DNA of 64,000 nt from Rathayibacter sp. VKM Ac-2879 (GCF_015351245.1 NZ_JADKSO010000002.1:62001-126000), one strand, 5' to 3'. Positions 1-7,820 are shown, counted from the first letter of the stretch. The notes: a model not told the origin generated them from the sequence alone. Numbers and translations are program-made.

Positions 1-403
1 CCAGCTCGACCTCGGTGAGACCGTCGTCGCCGCGATACTCGGAGCCGTCGGCGAGGCTCGCGCCGTACGGTCCGACGGAGGCGGCCACCCAGCCGCCGTG
101 CGCCTCCCGTGCCACGGCGACGCTGTCCAGGAGGGCGCGCTCGGCGAGACCGGCCGCGAGACCCGCCGTGGCGAACCCGCTCGCGGACACCTGATAGCTC
201 GCGGTCACCGCGACACGCGCTCCCGCGGCGGCGAACGCCCGATGGGCGGCTCGGACCCGCTCGGGCTCGTCGACGAGGACGCGTGCGCTCCAGAGCGCCG
301 AGTCGACACGGGCACCCTGTGCCTCCACCTCGGTCCCGAGGCCGCCGTCGAGCAGCACCGGCCGCTCCCGCGCCGCGGCGATCAGGGCGGCGGCGCTGCT
401 CAC
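1..403 (-). CDS. mmuM: Homocysteine S-methyltransferase, N-terminal part (cut by window edge)
   Basis: Reading the minus strand from a GTG at 403 gives about 134 residues before the window ends. The segment begins with the family's LLDGGLGTE motif near residue 18 and continues with an LWSARVL segment and VTASYQVSASGF, the start of the TIM barrel of MmuM-type S-methylmethionine:homocysteine methyltransferases. The zinc-binding cysteines lie in the missing C-terminal part, so activity cannot be judged. The GTG overlaps the stop codon of the upstream CsoR-family gene by four bases (GTGA), so the two are probably co-transcribed and translationally coupled. The family converts homocysteine to methionine; the link to a metal sensor is unusual but is seen here only as gene adjacency. 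Confidence 0.85.
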   Translation of the reverse strand, partial: MSSAAALIAAARERPVLLDGGLGTEVEAQGARVDSALWSARVLVDEPERVRAAHRAFAAAGARVAVTASYQVSASGFATAGLAAGLAERALLDSVAVAREAHGGWVAASVGPYGASLADGSEYRGDDGLTEVEL

Positions 404-678
404 GAGCGGTTGTTGGAGAGCTCGAAGACCTTCACGAGCTCGGCGATCGCGGCCTCGCGGGCCTCGCCGCCCTCCTCGAACATCGCCGTGATGTGCGTGC
501 GCAGGTGGTTCTCCACGATCAGCTTGTTGAGCGACCCGAGCGACTTCTGGATCGCGAGCGACTGCGTGACGATGTCGATGCAGTAGTCCTCGTTCTCGAT
601 CATCTTCTCGAGTCCGCGCAATTGGCCGCTCAGGATGCGGGCCCGGTGCAGAGAGCGCTTCTTGATGTCCTCGATCAC
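400..678 (-). CDS. CsoR/RcnR-family metal-sensing repressor
   Basis: A 92-residue all-helical protein of the DUF156 (CsoR/RcnR/FrmR) family. The ligand pattern visible is Cys33, His58 and His62, in the contexts EDYCID and ENHLRTH. Copper CsoR proteins carry Cys at the third position, whereas a His there is more like RcnR (nickel/cobalt), so I would not call it a copper sensor. Length matches the family. It is followed with a four-base overlap by mmuM, and a DUF6804 gene diverges from it. A G-tract inverted repeat at 704-720, of the kind these tetramers bind, lies about 26 bases upstream of its ATG, consistent with autoregulation. The metal or other inducer is not deducible. Confidence 0.9.
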   Translation of the reverse strand: MIEDIKKRSLHRARILSGQLRGLEKMIENEDYCIDIVTQSLAIQKSLGSLNKLIVENHLRTHITAMFEEGGEAREAAIAELVKVFELSNNRS

Positions 679-703
679 GCCGCCAGCCTACGCGCCGCAA
701 CGA

Positions 704-720
704 ATACCCGGGCGGGGTAT
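704..720. promoter_or_regulatory. Candidate CsoR-family operator
   Basis: The sequence reads ATACCC, five bases, GGGTAT: six-base inverted arms with a G/C core, the layout of type I CsoR/RcnR operators. It sits in the short region between the divergent CsoR-family gene (start 678) and the DUF6804 gene (start 742), so one site could control both. Function is inferred from architecture and position only. Confidence 0.6.
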
Positions 721-741
721 CTTGCCCCGTACGATCGCAGG

Positions 742-1101
742 ATGAGCGCCCGCCGACCCGCCCGCACGACCGACCGCTATCCCTCCCGGGCCACGGCGCG
801 GATGGCGCTCGCGCCGGGACTGCTGGGAGCGATCGTGGTGCTCGCGGGCTTCGCGTTGATCGGAGGCGATGCCTACGACGTCATCCGCTATCCCGTCGCG
901 ATCCTCGCGGCCGTCATCGGCTGGTTCGCGATCCAGGCGCGGGCGTTCCTGTGGCTGATCGGGCTCGTGCCTATCCTCGTGCTGTGGAACCCGGTGCTGC
1001 CGTTCGCCTTCCCCGATGCGGTGTGGTCCTCGCTCAGCCTCGCGGCCGTCGGCGTGTTCGTCGCGGCGGGGCTCGTCATCCGGGTGCCCACGCGGGAGTG
1101 A
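742..1101 (+). CDS. DUF6804 family small membrane protein
   Basis: A 119-residue protein with four hydrophobic segments (roughly residues 24-42, 48-64, 68-88 and 94-113) and a short charged N-terminus. The second half, with IRYPVAILAAVIGWFAIQAR and a WNPVLPF motif before the last helix, matches the DUF6804 family of actinobacterial membrane proteins; no biochemical role is known. The ATG at 742 is chosen because the residues upstream in frame are low-complexity Arg-rich sequence. It diverges from the CsoR-family gene across a candidate operator, so it may be a target of that sensor. Confidence 0.75.
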   Translation: MSARRPARTTDRYPSRATARMALAPGLLGAIVVLAGFALIGGDAYDVIRYPVAILAAVIGWFAIQARAFLWLIGLVPILVLWNPVLPFAFPDAVWSSLSLAAVGVFVAAGLVIRVPTRE

Positions 1102-1344
1102 CGCGCAGGGGAGTCAGGACGCGGGAACGACGCGGCGCCGCCTCCGGGCGCTCGGGGAGTAGACTTGCTGCGCACCCGCACGCCGGGGACGCTGCGACCG
1201 GGTCTCAGACCCGTTGCTCGGAGCTCCCGACGGCCGCCGGGAGCACCGACGCCCGACACCTCCGCGGAGGCGACGCGGCGGATGCAAGGCGACGGCAGAG
1301 CGCGGGAACCCCTCCTCCGCCCCCGTCACACGTCGAGGAGGAGC

Positions 1345-3501
1345 ATGGCTCGCAGCGGCCAGCGTCAGTCCGGTCAGTCGCGTCGACCCGCGACCGCCGC
1401 CGGGAGTCGGCCCCGATCGCGCGCACGCGGGATCGACAACGCCGGGATCATTCCGATCCTCGCGCGCCGGGTCCGCGAGGTGGAGGCGAAGGCCCAGACC
1501 GGCAAGGTCGGTCCCACGAACCGCACGAAGTTCCTGGTGATCGCGCTGCTCATGCGCGAGGAGCGCAAGCGGGTCAAGGTCGACTCCTCGCTCACCGAGG
1601 CCCAGCGCGCAGAAGAGATGAAGCGGCTCGACGGCATCGCGACGATCCTCGCCAAGACCGCCGCCCGCGACACCAGCCTCATCGCGCTGCTCGAGTCCGA
1701 GGCCGGGATCACCGCCGCAGCGCAGAAGCTGCGTCGTGACTGGCTGCTCGAGGCCGGCGCCGAGCTCACCCCCGACGAACTGCTCATCGTGACCGAGCCC
1801 GAGCCGCAGCCGGAGGTGCCTGAGAACCGCGTCGTCCCCCCCTCGGTGCGCGCTCGACAGCTCGCGAACCCCTTCCTCCCGCCGGACTTCTCGATCGCGC
1901 AGGCCGCGGCTCCCGCTCCCCGGGGGCGCCTGGACGACTGGGAGCTGCTCGGCCCGCTGTTCAAGGCGTTCGAGTACGGCGCCGGTGGTCGCGCCGCGAG
2001 CATGGAGCTGCCAGAGCCTCCGACGATCGACCGCGTCTCGCCGCGCGGACGCGAGCTGATGCCACACCAGGCGCGTTTCATCGAGAGCGCGCGGGAGGGG
2101 CATCGCAGCTTCCTGCTCGCTGACGAGCCAGGACTGGGAAAGACCGCGCAGAGCCTCCTCGCCGCCTCTGTTGTCGGTGCCTATCCGCTGCTCGCGGTCG
2201 TGCCCAACGTCGTGAAGATGAACTGGGCGCGCGAAGTCGAGCACTGGACCCCGCAGCGTCGCGCGACGGTTATCCATGGCGACGGCGGGACACTCGATGC
2301 CTTCGCCGACGTCGTGATCGTGAACTACGACATCCTCGATCGGCACATCGGCTGGCTCGGAAGCCTCGGCTTCCGCGGCATGGTCGTCGACGAGGCGCAC
2401 TTCATCAAGAACCTGCGCTCGCAGCGCTCGCAGAGCGTCCTCGCGCTCGCCGCGAAGATCCGCGAGACGACTCCCGGCCACGATCCGCTCATGATCGCGT
2501 TGACGGGCACGCCGCTCATCAACGACGTCGATGACTTCCGCGCCATCTGGCGCTTCCTGGGCTGGATCGACGAAGCCAAGCCGGGCGCGGAGCTGATGGC
2601 CCGACTCGAGGAGACGGGGCTCACTCCCGCCGACACCGGCTTCTACCCCGAGGCGCGCGAGGCGGTCATCGACCTCGGCATCGTGCGTCGTAAGAAGATC
2701 GACGTCGCGGCCGATCTGCCCTCGAAGCGGATCGTGGACCTGCCCGTCGAGCTCGACGACGACCTCGGCCGCTCGATCCAGAAGGCGGAGCGCGAGCTGG
2801 GCGCGCGGATGCTCCAGCGGTTCAGGGCGGTCACCGCCTCGATCGCCCACGAGCTCGACGACGACGAGAAGGAGCGGTTCATCCGCATCGTCGCGCAGAG
2901 CGAGCTCGAGGAGTCGAAGTCGGCGAAGACGGGCGAGAACGTCTTCACGATGGTCCGACGCATCGGTCAGGCGAAGGCGGCTCTCGCGGCCGACTACGCT
3001 TCGCAGCTCGCCCGCTCGGTGGGCAAGGTGGTGTTCTTCGCCAAGCACATCGACGTGATGGACCAGGCCGAGGACACTTTCGAGAAGCGCGAGCTCGCCT
3101 CCGTCTCGATCCGTGGCGACCAGACCGCCGCGTTCCGTCAGACCCAGATCGACGCGTTCAACGAGGACCCGGACGTCTCGGTCGCCGTCTGCTCGCTCAC
3201 GGCGGCGGGAGTTGGCGTGAACCTTCAGGCGTCGTCGAACGTCGTGCTGGCCGAGCTGTCGTGGACCTCGGCCGAGCAGACGCAGGCGATCGACCGCGTG
3301 CACCGCATCGGGCAGGAAGAGCCGGTCACCGCCTGGCGCATCATCGCGGCGCACACGATCGACGCGAAGATCGCCGAGCTGATCGACGCCAAGGCCGGTC
3401 TCGCCGCGCGCGCTCTCGACGGGGCCGACGCCGAGACGACCTCGGCCGACACAGTGCAGCTCGACGCGCTCATGCATGTGCTCCGGGAGGCGATCGGCTG
3501 A
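1345..3501 (+). CDS. SNF2-family DEAD/DEAH helicase-like ATPase
   Basis: A 718-residue Snf2-type translocase. Walker A is DEPGLGKT (residues 260-267), motif II is DEAH (349-352), motif III is LTGTP (386-390), and the C-terminal RecA lobe ends with motif VI, DRVHRIGQ. The first 240 residues are a poorly conserved N-terminal extension rich in Arg and Glu. The ATG at 1345 is preceded by a strong GAGGAGGAG ribosome site at 1335-1343, so longer readings upstream are rejected. The family remodels or translocates on double-stranded DNA; the specific role is unknown. Its last 48 coding bases are duplicated at 29475-29522 with one synonymous change, which marks the edge of a large duplication/insertion. 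Confidence 0.9.
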   Translation: MARSGQRQSGQSRRPATAAGSRPRSRARGIDNAGIIPILARRVREVEAKAQTGKVGPTNRTKFLVIALLMREERKRVKVDSSLTEAQRAEEMKRLDGIATILAKTAARDTSLIALLESEAGITAAAQKLRRDWLLEAGAELTPDELLIVTEPEPQPEVPENRVVPPSVRARQLANPFLPPDFSIAQAAAPAPRGRLDDWELLGPLFKAFEYGAGGRAASMELPEPPTIDRVSPRGRELMPHQARFIESAREGHRSFLLADEPGLGKTAQSLLAASVVGAYPLLAVVPNVVKMNWAREVEHWTPQRRATVIHGDGGTLDAFADVVIVNYDILDRHIGWLGSLGFRGMVVDEAHFIKNLRSQRSQSVLALAAKIRETTPGHDPLMIALTGTPLINDVDDFRAIWRFLGWIDEAKPGAELMARLEETGLTPADTGFYPEAREAVIDLGIVRRKKIDVAADLPSKRIVDLPVELDDDLGRSIQKAERELGARMLQRFRAVTASIAHELDDDEKERFIRIVAQSELEESKSAKTGENVFTMVRRIGQAKAALAADYASQLARSVGKVVFFAKHIDVMDQAEDTFEKRELASVSIRGDQTAAFRQTQIDAFNEDPDVSVAVCSLTAAGVGVNLQASSNVVLAELSWTSAEQTQAIDRVHRIGQEEPVTAWRIIAAHTIDAKIAELIDAKAGLAARALDGADAETTSADTVQLDALMHVLREAIG

Positions 3502-4034
3502 GGCCGCCTGTGGAGGGGCTTCGCTCAGCCGCCCACGTGCGAACCGAAACCCGACTTCCCGGTGCCGCCGAAGCCTCCGGAGAGGGTCGCCTTCGAGCCG
3601 ACCTTCGCGCCTGCGGGCGCCCTCTGCACGACGTCCGGCTGCGTCGCTCCGTGGGCCGCGAAGCCTCCGGTCGATACGGGAGCCCAGCTCGACGGGCGCG
3701 CCGAGCTCCACCGTGAGGAGGGGTAGATGATCGGGCCGAGCCAGTAGCCGCCGCCGTAGTAGCCGTGGTAGTCGTCACTCGACTCGCACAGCTGCTCCGG
3801 GTCGCGGGCGAGCTCGGCGCGCGCCTGGTAGACGAAGCCCTCCTCGCCATAGCCCCCGCCCGCCTCCGCGATGACGGAGCCGTCTGCGTCGAGGATCGTG
3901 ACGTTCGCCCCCTCCCGCCCGAGGCGCGGCTTGCGCACCTGCGCGATGCCGGCGAGCGACTCGGCCGACGCGGGAAGCAGGTGCGGGTGGCCGGGGAACA
4001 GCTCCCAGAGCACCACGAGCAGCTGCTTGTTGCT
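3454..4034. repeat. Left copy of the large direct repeat (deleted version)
   Basis: These 581 bases match 29475-29825 joined directly to 30403-30633, in the same orientation, with only two mismatches (positions 3464 and 3889 approximately). The copy therefore contains the end of the helicase gene, the end of the ygiB-like gene and an internal piece of the ygiC-like gene, with 578 bp missing at 3804. Homology stops abruptly at 4034, where accessory DNA begins. Confidence 0.95.
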
Positions 4035-4070
4035 TGTGAATCGCGACGATAACTGTCGTGTTTTTCGCAC
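3525..4070 (-). pseudogene. In-frame fusion remnant of ygiC-like and ygiB-like genes
   Basis: An open frame of 181 codons whose middle (about residues 13-88) is identical to an internal segment of the glutathionylspermidine-synthase-like protein encoded at 30169-31455, and whose remainder is identical to the C-terminal 93 or so residues of the YgiB-like protein at 29546-30172. A 578-bp deletion joined them at 3804. The first dozen codons are foreign sequence from beyond the repeat. The ATP-grasp fold is mostly missing and the lipoprotein-like N-terminus of YgiB is gone, so this is best read as a deletion remnant that happens to remain open. Confidence 0.85.
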
Positions 4071-4210
4071 CGTCTCGCGTCTTCACGACGCGGCGGGATC
4101 ATGCTGCTGGCGCACCAGTCCTGCAGACGAGTTGCGAGTCCCGAGGCGTCTCCGCGGGAGCTAACTGCAGCGCGTATCCAACGCGCGCGAGACTCTCCGG
4201 GCGCGCCGCC

Positions 4211-4240
4211 TTGACGGCGCGCACAGCCGGACCCTTATCC
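4211..4240 (+). promoter_or_regulatory. Possible promoter of the DUF2975/XRE/GT87 operon
   Basis: TTGACG at 4211-4216 and TTATCC at 4235-4240, 18 bases apart, resemble a housekeeping -35/-10 pair. The 27-bp palindrome starts two bases downstream, so a bound repressor would cover the start of transcription. Pattern-based only. Confidence 0.4.
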
Positions 4241-4241
4241 T

Positions 4242-4268
4242 GTCATTTGTTGATATTCAATAAATGAC
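4242..4268. promoter_or_regulatory. 27-bp near-perfect palindrome, candidate operator
   Basis: The arms GTCATTT and AAATGAC flank a TTGATATTCAA core; 11 of 12 base pairs across the dyad match, the exception being 4249/4261. It is AT-rich in a GC-rich genome and lies 16 bases before the GTG of the first gene of an operon that encodes two Cro/C1-type helix-turn-helix domains. A binding site for one of those domains is the obvious inference. Confidence 0.65.
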
Positions 4269-4283
4269 GGATGGGGTCAGCTC

Positions 4284-4910
4284 GTGAAAGTCCAGCAGAG
4301 CTATGTCATCGCGGGCCGTGTTGCTCTGGTCGCAGCCATAGCTGTGACGATGATCTGCGCGGCGACCGCCACTGTCTTCGCCGTCGGACACTTGGCCGAC
4401 GCGATCGGCGGCCGCGCCGAGGTCACAGTCCCAACGCTCACCAACATCGAGCCGGGCAGCATTGGACCCGACGTGGAGTGGGCGCGCTACGCAGGAGTGA
4501 CGATGTTCGTCACGAGTACCGCGGACGGGAGTTCGCTCCTCACAGGTTCAGCGCTGTTATCGCTGGGGTCGATCGTGGTCAGTGCTACGGCCATCGTTCT
4601 CCTCTGCGTCAGCCTGCTTCGAGCACGCCCGTTCGACGTGTCAGTGATCGTCGCCTGGTTCATGGCGGCGATTGTCACTCTGGCGTCTGGGATCGTCGGG
4701 CCGGTGCTGCGCGGACAGGCGATCGAACGCATTGTTCGGTCGTTGCCCGCGCCTTCGCCGTCGGATCTGATCGGGCGCGGCGACACTGCCCTCTACGTCG
4801 CACACGAACTGGCTGCGCTTCCGTTACTGGTGGGTGGGGCCTTCGGCTTGGTTGCCGTCGCACTCACAGTGGCTCGAAAGCTCCGTCGTGACGCCGACGG
4901 GATCGTCTAG
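4284..4910 (+). CDS. DUF2975-like four-helix membrane protein
   Basis: A 208-residue membrane protein: helix 1 at residues 12-34, an outward-facing loop of about 50 residues, then helices near 92-112, 117-138 and 172-195, and a short basic tail. The layout and the LLRARPF segment before helix 3 resemble DUF2975 proteins, which are commonly encoded beside a small YozG-type Cro/C1 regulator, exactly as here. Family assignment is moderate because the sequence is divergent. The start is a GTG with only a weak GGGG ribosome site. Its stop overlaps the next start by one base (TAGTG). Function of the family is unknown; coupling of a membrane signal to the neighbouring regulator is an inference. Confidence 0.6.
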   Translation: MKVQQSYVIAGRVALVAAIAVTMICAATATVFAVGHLADAIGGRAEVTVPTLTNIEPGSIGPDVEWARYAGVTMFVTSTADGSSLLTGSALLSLGSIVVSATAIVLLCVSLLRARPFDVSVIVAWFMAAIVTLASGIVGPVLRGQAIERIVRSLPAPSPSDLIGRGDTALYVAHELAALPLLVGGAFGLVAVALTVARKLRRDADGIV

Positions 4911-5179
4911 TGCCGTCCACTGGCGCTCCCGACCGCCATGTGCATTGCCGGCTGACGGAACTGCTCGACGAGCGCGGAATGAGCCTGACTGAGCTCAGCG
5001 AACGGGTCGGGGTCACGATCGCGAACCTTTCGATCCTCAAGAACGACCACGCCAAGGCGATCCGCTTCACAACCCTGACCGCCATCTGCGATGTCCTCGA
5101 CTGCACGGCGGGGGAACTCTTCGTGATCGTCGCAGGCCCTCTTCCCGCGCGCAAAAGGCGAAAGGGCGGTGCCGAATGA
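4910..5179 (+). CDS. XRE/Cro-C1 family transcriptional regulator (YozG-like)
   Basis: An 89-residue protein made almost entirely of one helix-turn-helix domain: RLTELLDERGMSLTELSERV, then VTIANLSILKN as the recognition region, and a final helix ending in CTAGELF. This is the short YozG-like type often paired with DUF2975 proteins. Translation starts at a GTG that shares one base with the preceding stop, and its own stop overlaps the next ATG by four bases, so the three genes are one transcript. It is the best candidate to bind the palindrome at 4242-4268. Confidence 0.88.
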   Translation: MPSTGAPDRHVHCRLTELLDERGMSLTELSERVGVTIANLSILKNDHAKAIRFTTLTAICDVLDCTAGELFVIVAGPLPARKRRKGGAE

Positions 5180-6642
5180 CACCCACCATCACTCGGGGAC
5201 GTGTCGTCCTGAGCACGGGCTTTTCCGGCCTGCTGACCGATCGTGGGATTACGGTCGACGAACTCAGCGACCAGGCCGGCATCCCCGTCGAGGAGCTGAA
5301 CAGGTTCGCGTCCGGTCACGCGGCCGGCATCCGCTTCGACAGCCTCCTGACCATCTCTGACGTCCTGGGCTGTGACATCGATGAGCTGTTGCCGCTCGCG
5401 ACCAAGCCCGGCGACTCGCCACAGGTGAAGCCCCAGCGCACCGTGACGCGCCCGCCCGCTCACTGGCGCTTCGCCCTCGGCGGCAGCGCGGTCTCGCTAT
5501 TCGTCGTGTGGGTTCTCACCGCGATCATCAGCGCCGTCAATCCGGTCGATTTCCTGGTCTACCGCTACGGCTCGGCCGGAGCTCTCGCAGGAAACGACAT
5601 CTACAACGGCAACCTGGCCGGGCCCATGATGCCGGCCGAGGGGCTTCCCTTCACCTACACTCCGTTCGCGGCGCTGACGCTGCTTCCTACGAATGTGTTC
5701 GCGCCGATCACCGCGTTCGTGGTCTGGTCGCTGCTGACGATGGCGCTGCTCGCGTGGGTGATCTGGCGTTGCACCCCGCCGGGGCCATCGCGTGTTCGCC
5801 ACGCGCTGATCGCCTTCGCCCTCAGCGGGTTCTCGATCGTCGTCGCCAGCCACATCATTTTCGGCCAGATCAACATCCTGCTCATGACCCTGTGCCTTGC
5901 AGACATCGCCCGCAGCCCGCACAGCCGGCTGGGCCGCCTAATTCCTCCGGGCGTGCTCGTCGGAGTCGCGGCCGCGATCAAGCTCACACCGGCGCTCTTC
6001 ATCGTCTACTTCGCCGTCACGCGCCAATGGCGGCGCACGTGGTGGAGCATCGCCGCCGCGGGCACCTGCACACTCGCCGCGGCCACCATCTACCCCGCCG
6101 CGAGCCGCACATTCTTCGCGGAGACGGTCTGGCACCTCAGCGACAAGGTCGACCTGGGTGGCCTCTTCGCCACGTCGGGCAATAATTCCATCCAAGGCGC
6201 CCTCGCCTACTTCAACGTACATCCCCTTCTCGCCGCTCTACTGGCGCTGGGAGCAGGTGCGCTCGGCATCCTCGCAGCGCACGCGACCTACACCCGCGGA
6301 CACGCTCTTGACGCCGCCGTCATTGTGGGAATCACCGCCTGCCTGGTATCACCCGTCAGCTGGCTACACCATTGGGTCTACCTCGTTCCCGCGCTGGTCA
6401 TCCTCTCGGTGAACCGTTCACGCAGCTCCCGCCGCTTTGTCTGTGTGGCATCGCTCGTGATTCTCGCCACAGGTCCGACGGTCGGCGACGTGCTCCTTGG
6501 TACCGGCTTGGCGTGGGTGTGGCCGTTCGCCATCATCCTTCGTGAATCGCTACTTCTCATCGGCATCATGGCCGCGGTTCTGCTCTGGCGAAGGGCTACT
6601 GGTGCTCCTTATTCCGGTGTGTCCATGATCGACCGTTCATGA
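5176..6642 (+). CDS. HTH domain fused to a GT87-type membrane glycosyltransferase
   Basis: A 488-residue protein with two parts. Residues about 1-75 are a second, degenerate copy of the Cro/C1 helix-turn-helix found in the preceding gene; both end with an aligned IRF, two to three residues, then a short helix and an acidic xELL/xELF end. After a Pro-rich linker (residues 76-95) follow about ten membrane helices with the hallmarks of DUF2029/GT87 polyprenyl-phosphate-sugar-dependent transferases: an Asp after the first helix (NPVDFLVYR), a DIYNG segment, FTYTPFAALTLLP and a later SPVSWLHHW segment. GT87 enzymes add mannose or arabinose outside the membrane. A cytoplasmic DNA-binding domain fused to such an enzyme is not something I know of; it may act as a membrane-tethered regulator or as a regulated enzyme. 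Confidence 0.8.
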   Translation: MTPTITRGRVVLSTGFSGLLTDRGITVDELSDQAGIPVEELNRFASGHAAGIRFDSLLTISDVLGCDIDELLPLATKPGDSPQVKPQRTVTRPPAHWRFALGGSAVSLFVVWVLTAIISAVNPVDFLVYRYGSAGALAGNDIYNGNLAGPMMPAEGLPFTYTPFAALTLLPTNVFAPITAFVVWSLLTMALLAWVIWRCTPPGPSRVRHALIAFALSGFSIVVASHIIFGQINILLMTLCLADIARSPHSRLGRLIPPGVLVGVAAAIKLTPALFIVYFAVTRQWRRTWWSIAAAGTCTLAAATIYPAASRTFFAETVWHLSDKVDLGGLFATSGNNSIQGALAYFNVHPLLAALLALGAGALGILAAHATYTRGHALDAAVIVGITACLVSPVSWLHHWVYLVPALVILSVNRSRSSRRFVCVASLVILATGPTVGDVLLGTGLAWVWPFAIILRESLLLIGIMAAVLLWRRATGAPYSGVSMIDRS

Positions 6643-6722
6643 GGCAGTCGGCACTTTCCTCGCTCAGTTCGGCGTGTGAACCGCAGCGCTGGACGGCGGC
6701 GTCCTGTGATCGCTCTGTGTCG

Positions 6723-7139
6723 TCAGGTGCGGCTGAGTGTGGTGGTTTCCTGCTCGGTCCGAGCGAGCTTCGCGCTCGTCTCCATTTCTGCCATATGCGG
6801 GGCGCGGTGGTGGCGGGGTGAGGAGTCGACGGAGTGTTCGGCTTGGTAGATCGCGTCGGTGACGAGTTGGCGGGCGTGTTCGTCGATGAGGCGGTAGTAG
6901 ACGCGGGTGCCGTCGTGGCGGGTGGTGACCATGCGGGCCAGGCGGAGTTTCGCGAGGTGTTGGGAGACGGCGGTGGGTGTCTTGTCGACGAGGCCGGCGA
7001 GTTCGGTGACGGAGCGTTCGTTCTCGCGCAGCGCGAGGATGATGCGCACGCGGGTGGCGTCGGCGAGCATCGCGAAGACCTCGACGGCGAGTTCGACGTA
7101 CTGGCTGTCGTGCTCGGCCGTGGCGTGGTCGTCTTCCAT
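6723..7139 (-). CDS. ArsR/SmtB-family metal-responsive repressor (copy 1)
   Basis: A 138-residue winged-helix protein: helix-turn-helix VTELAGLVDKTPTAVSQHLA around residues 44-63 and a wing at DGTRVYYRL. The alpha-5 helix has Asp86, His88, Gln99 and His102, the exact spacing of the Asp/His/His/His zinc site of CzrA/NmtR-type sensors but with Gln in place of one His. A basic, His-containing tail follows. It is closely similar to the second ArsR at 13241-13630; the two bracket the metal module. A hairpin at 7170-7206 separates it from the CopC gene upstream, so it probably has its own promoter. Confidence 0.88.
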   Translation of the reverse strand: MEDDHATAEHDSQYVELAVEVFAMLADATRVRIILALRENERSVTELAGLVDKTPTAVSQHLAKLRLARMVTTRHDGTRVYYRLIDEHARQLVTDAIYQAEHSVDSSPRHHRAPHMAEMETSAKLARTEQETTTLSRT

Positions 7140-7169
7140 GTGCCGATCCTGCCACGGGCAGAAGAAGGA

Positions 7170-7206
7170 GGTCCTGCCTGCTCGCCGTTGACGAGCGGGC
7201 AGGACC
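7170..7206 (-). terminator. Hairpin terminator downstream of the CopC-like gene
   Basis: GGTCCTGCCTGCTCG pairs with CGAGCGGGCAGGACC (15 base pairs with one wobble) around a seven-base loop, directly after the stop codon of the CopC-like gene on the minus strand. There is no long U tract, as is common in high-GC actinobacteria. Confidence 0.7.
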
Positions 7207-7211
7207 CTGGG

Positions 7212-7820
7212 TTAGCTTCGGCGCATCCGGCGGACGAGGAAGACGGTGAGCGCGGCCACGACCGCGGCCACTCCGGCTCCGATCGAGAGTCCGAGGACCA
7301 CACCGGAGGGCGCGGCTTCCGACGCCGTGGACGCGGGAGCATCCTCTTCTGCCGCGGCGCTGTCCTGCTCCGTCGGCTCTTGCCCGCAGGCGGGAACGCT
7401 GGAGGCTCCGTCGGAGCTCGGGGTTCCGTCGGCGGGCGCGTAGTCGAAGGTGTACGTCTCGGAGATGGGGTGCCCGTCGGCGGAGACGACCTGCCAGAGG
7501 ACCTCGTACTCGCCCGCGCCGCCGAGGGCGGCGGGTGCGGTGATGGTGGGTCCGATGAGGGTGGTGCAGCCGTCGCTGTAGTGGCGGCCGTCGGGGCCGA
7601 TGACCTGGATCGCGAAGGCGTTGCTCTCGCCGCCGAGGTTGAGCAGGTTGTCGGTGAAGGTGAGCGAGATCTCGCTCACCGCACTCGTGCTTTCGCCGGC
7701 CGCCGGAACCGTCTCCAGCAGCGAGTCGTGCGCGGCCGCGGGACCCGCCGCACCGAGGACGAGCAGAGCGGCGGCACCGGCGGCGGTGAGGCCGCCGGCG
7801 ACCATGATCCGGCGCGTCAT
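7212..7820 (-). CDS. CopC-domain periplasmic/extracellular copper-binding protein
   Basis: A 202-residue protein with a signal peptide cleaved after AAA at residue 30, leaving His31 as the mature N-terminus, a CopC beta-barrel, an acidic Ser/Glu-rich linker (about 130-170) and a C-terminal helix with RRMRRS anchor. The Cu(II) ligand set of CopC proteins is visible as His31 plus the DGH motif (Asp115, His117). It overlaps the YcnI-like gene by four bases, the usual YcnI-CopC pairing. There is no CopD-like domain in this gene or next to it. Role: surface copper binding or delivery, by family. Confidence 0.88.
   Translation of the reverse strand: MTRRIMVAGGLTAAGAAALLVLGAAGPAAAHDSLLETVPAAGESTSAVSEISLTFTDNLLNLGGESNAFAIQVIGPDGRHYSDGCTTLIGPTITAPAALGGAGEYEVLWQVVSADGHPISETYTFDYAPADGTPSSDGASSVPACGQEPTEQDSAAAEEDAPASTASEAAPSGVVLGLSIGAGVAAVVAALTVFLVRRMRRS

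Noticed and set aside
1114-3711. An 865-codon open frame antisense to the SNF2 gene
   Set aside because: Arg/Leu-rich shadow typical of GC-rich coding DNA; no motifs, no ribosome site, and it runs through the real helicase and into the repeat.
3454-4034. Reading the direct repeat as attL/attR of a site-specific integrase
   Set aside because: The match is 581 bp with an internal deletion, far longer than an att core, and no integrase is recognisable in the segment.
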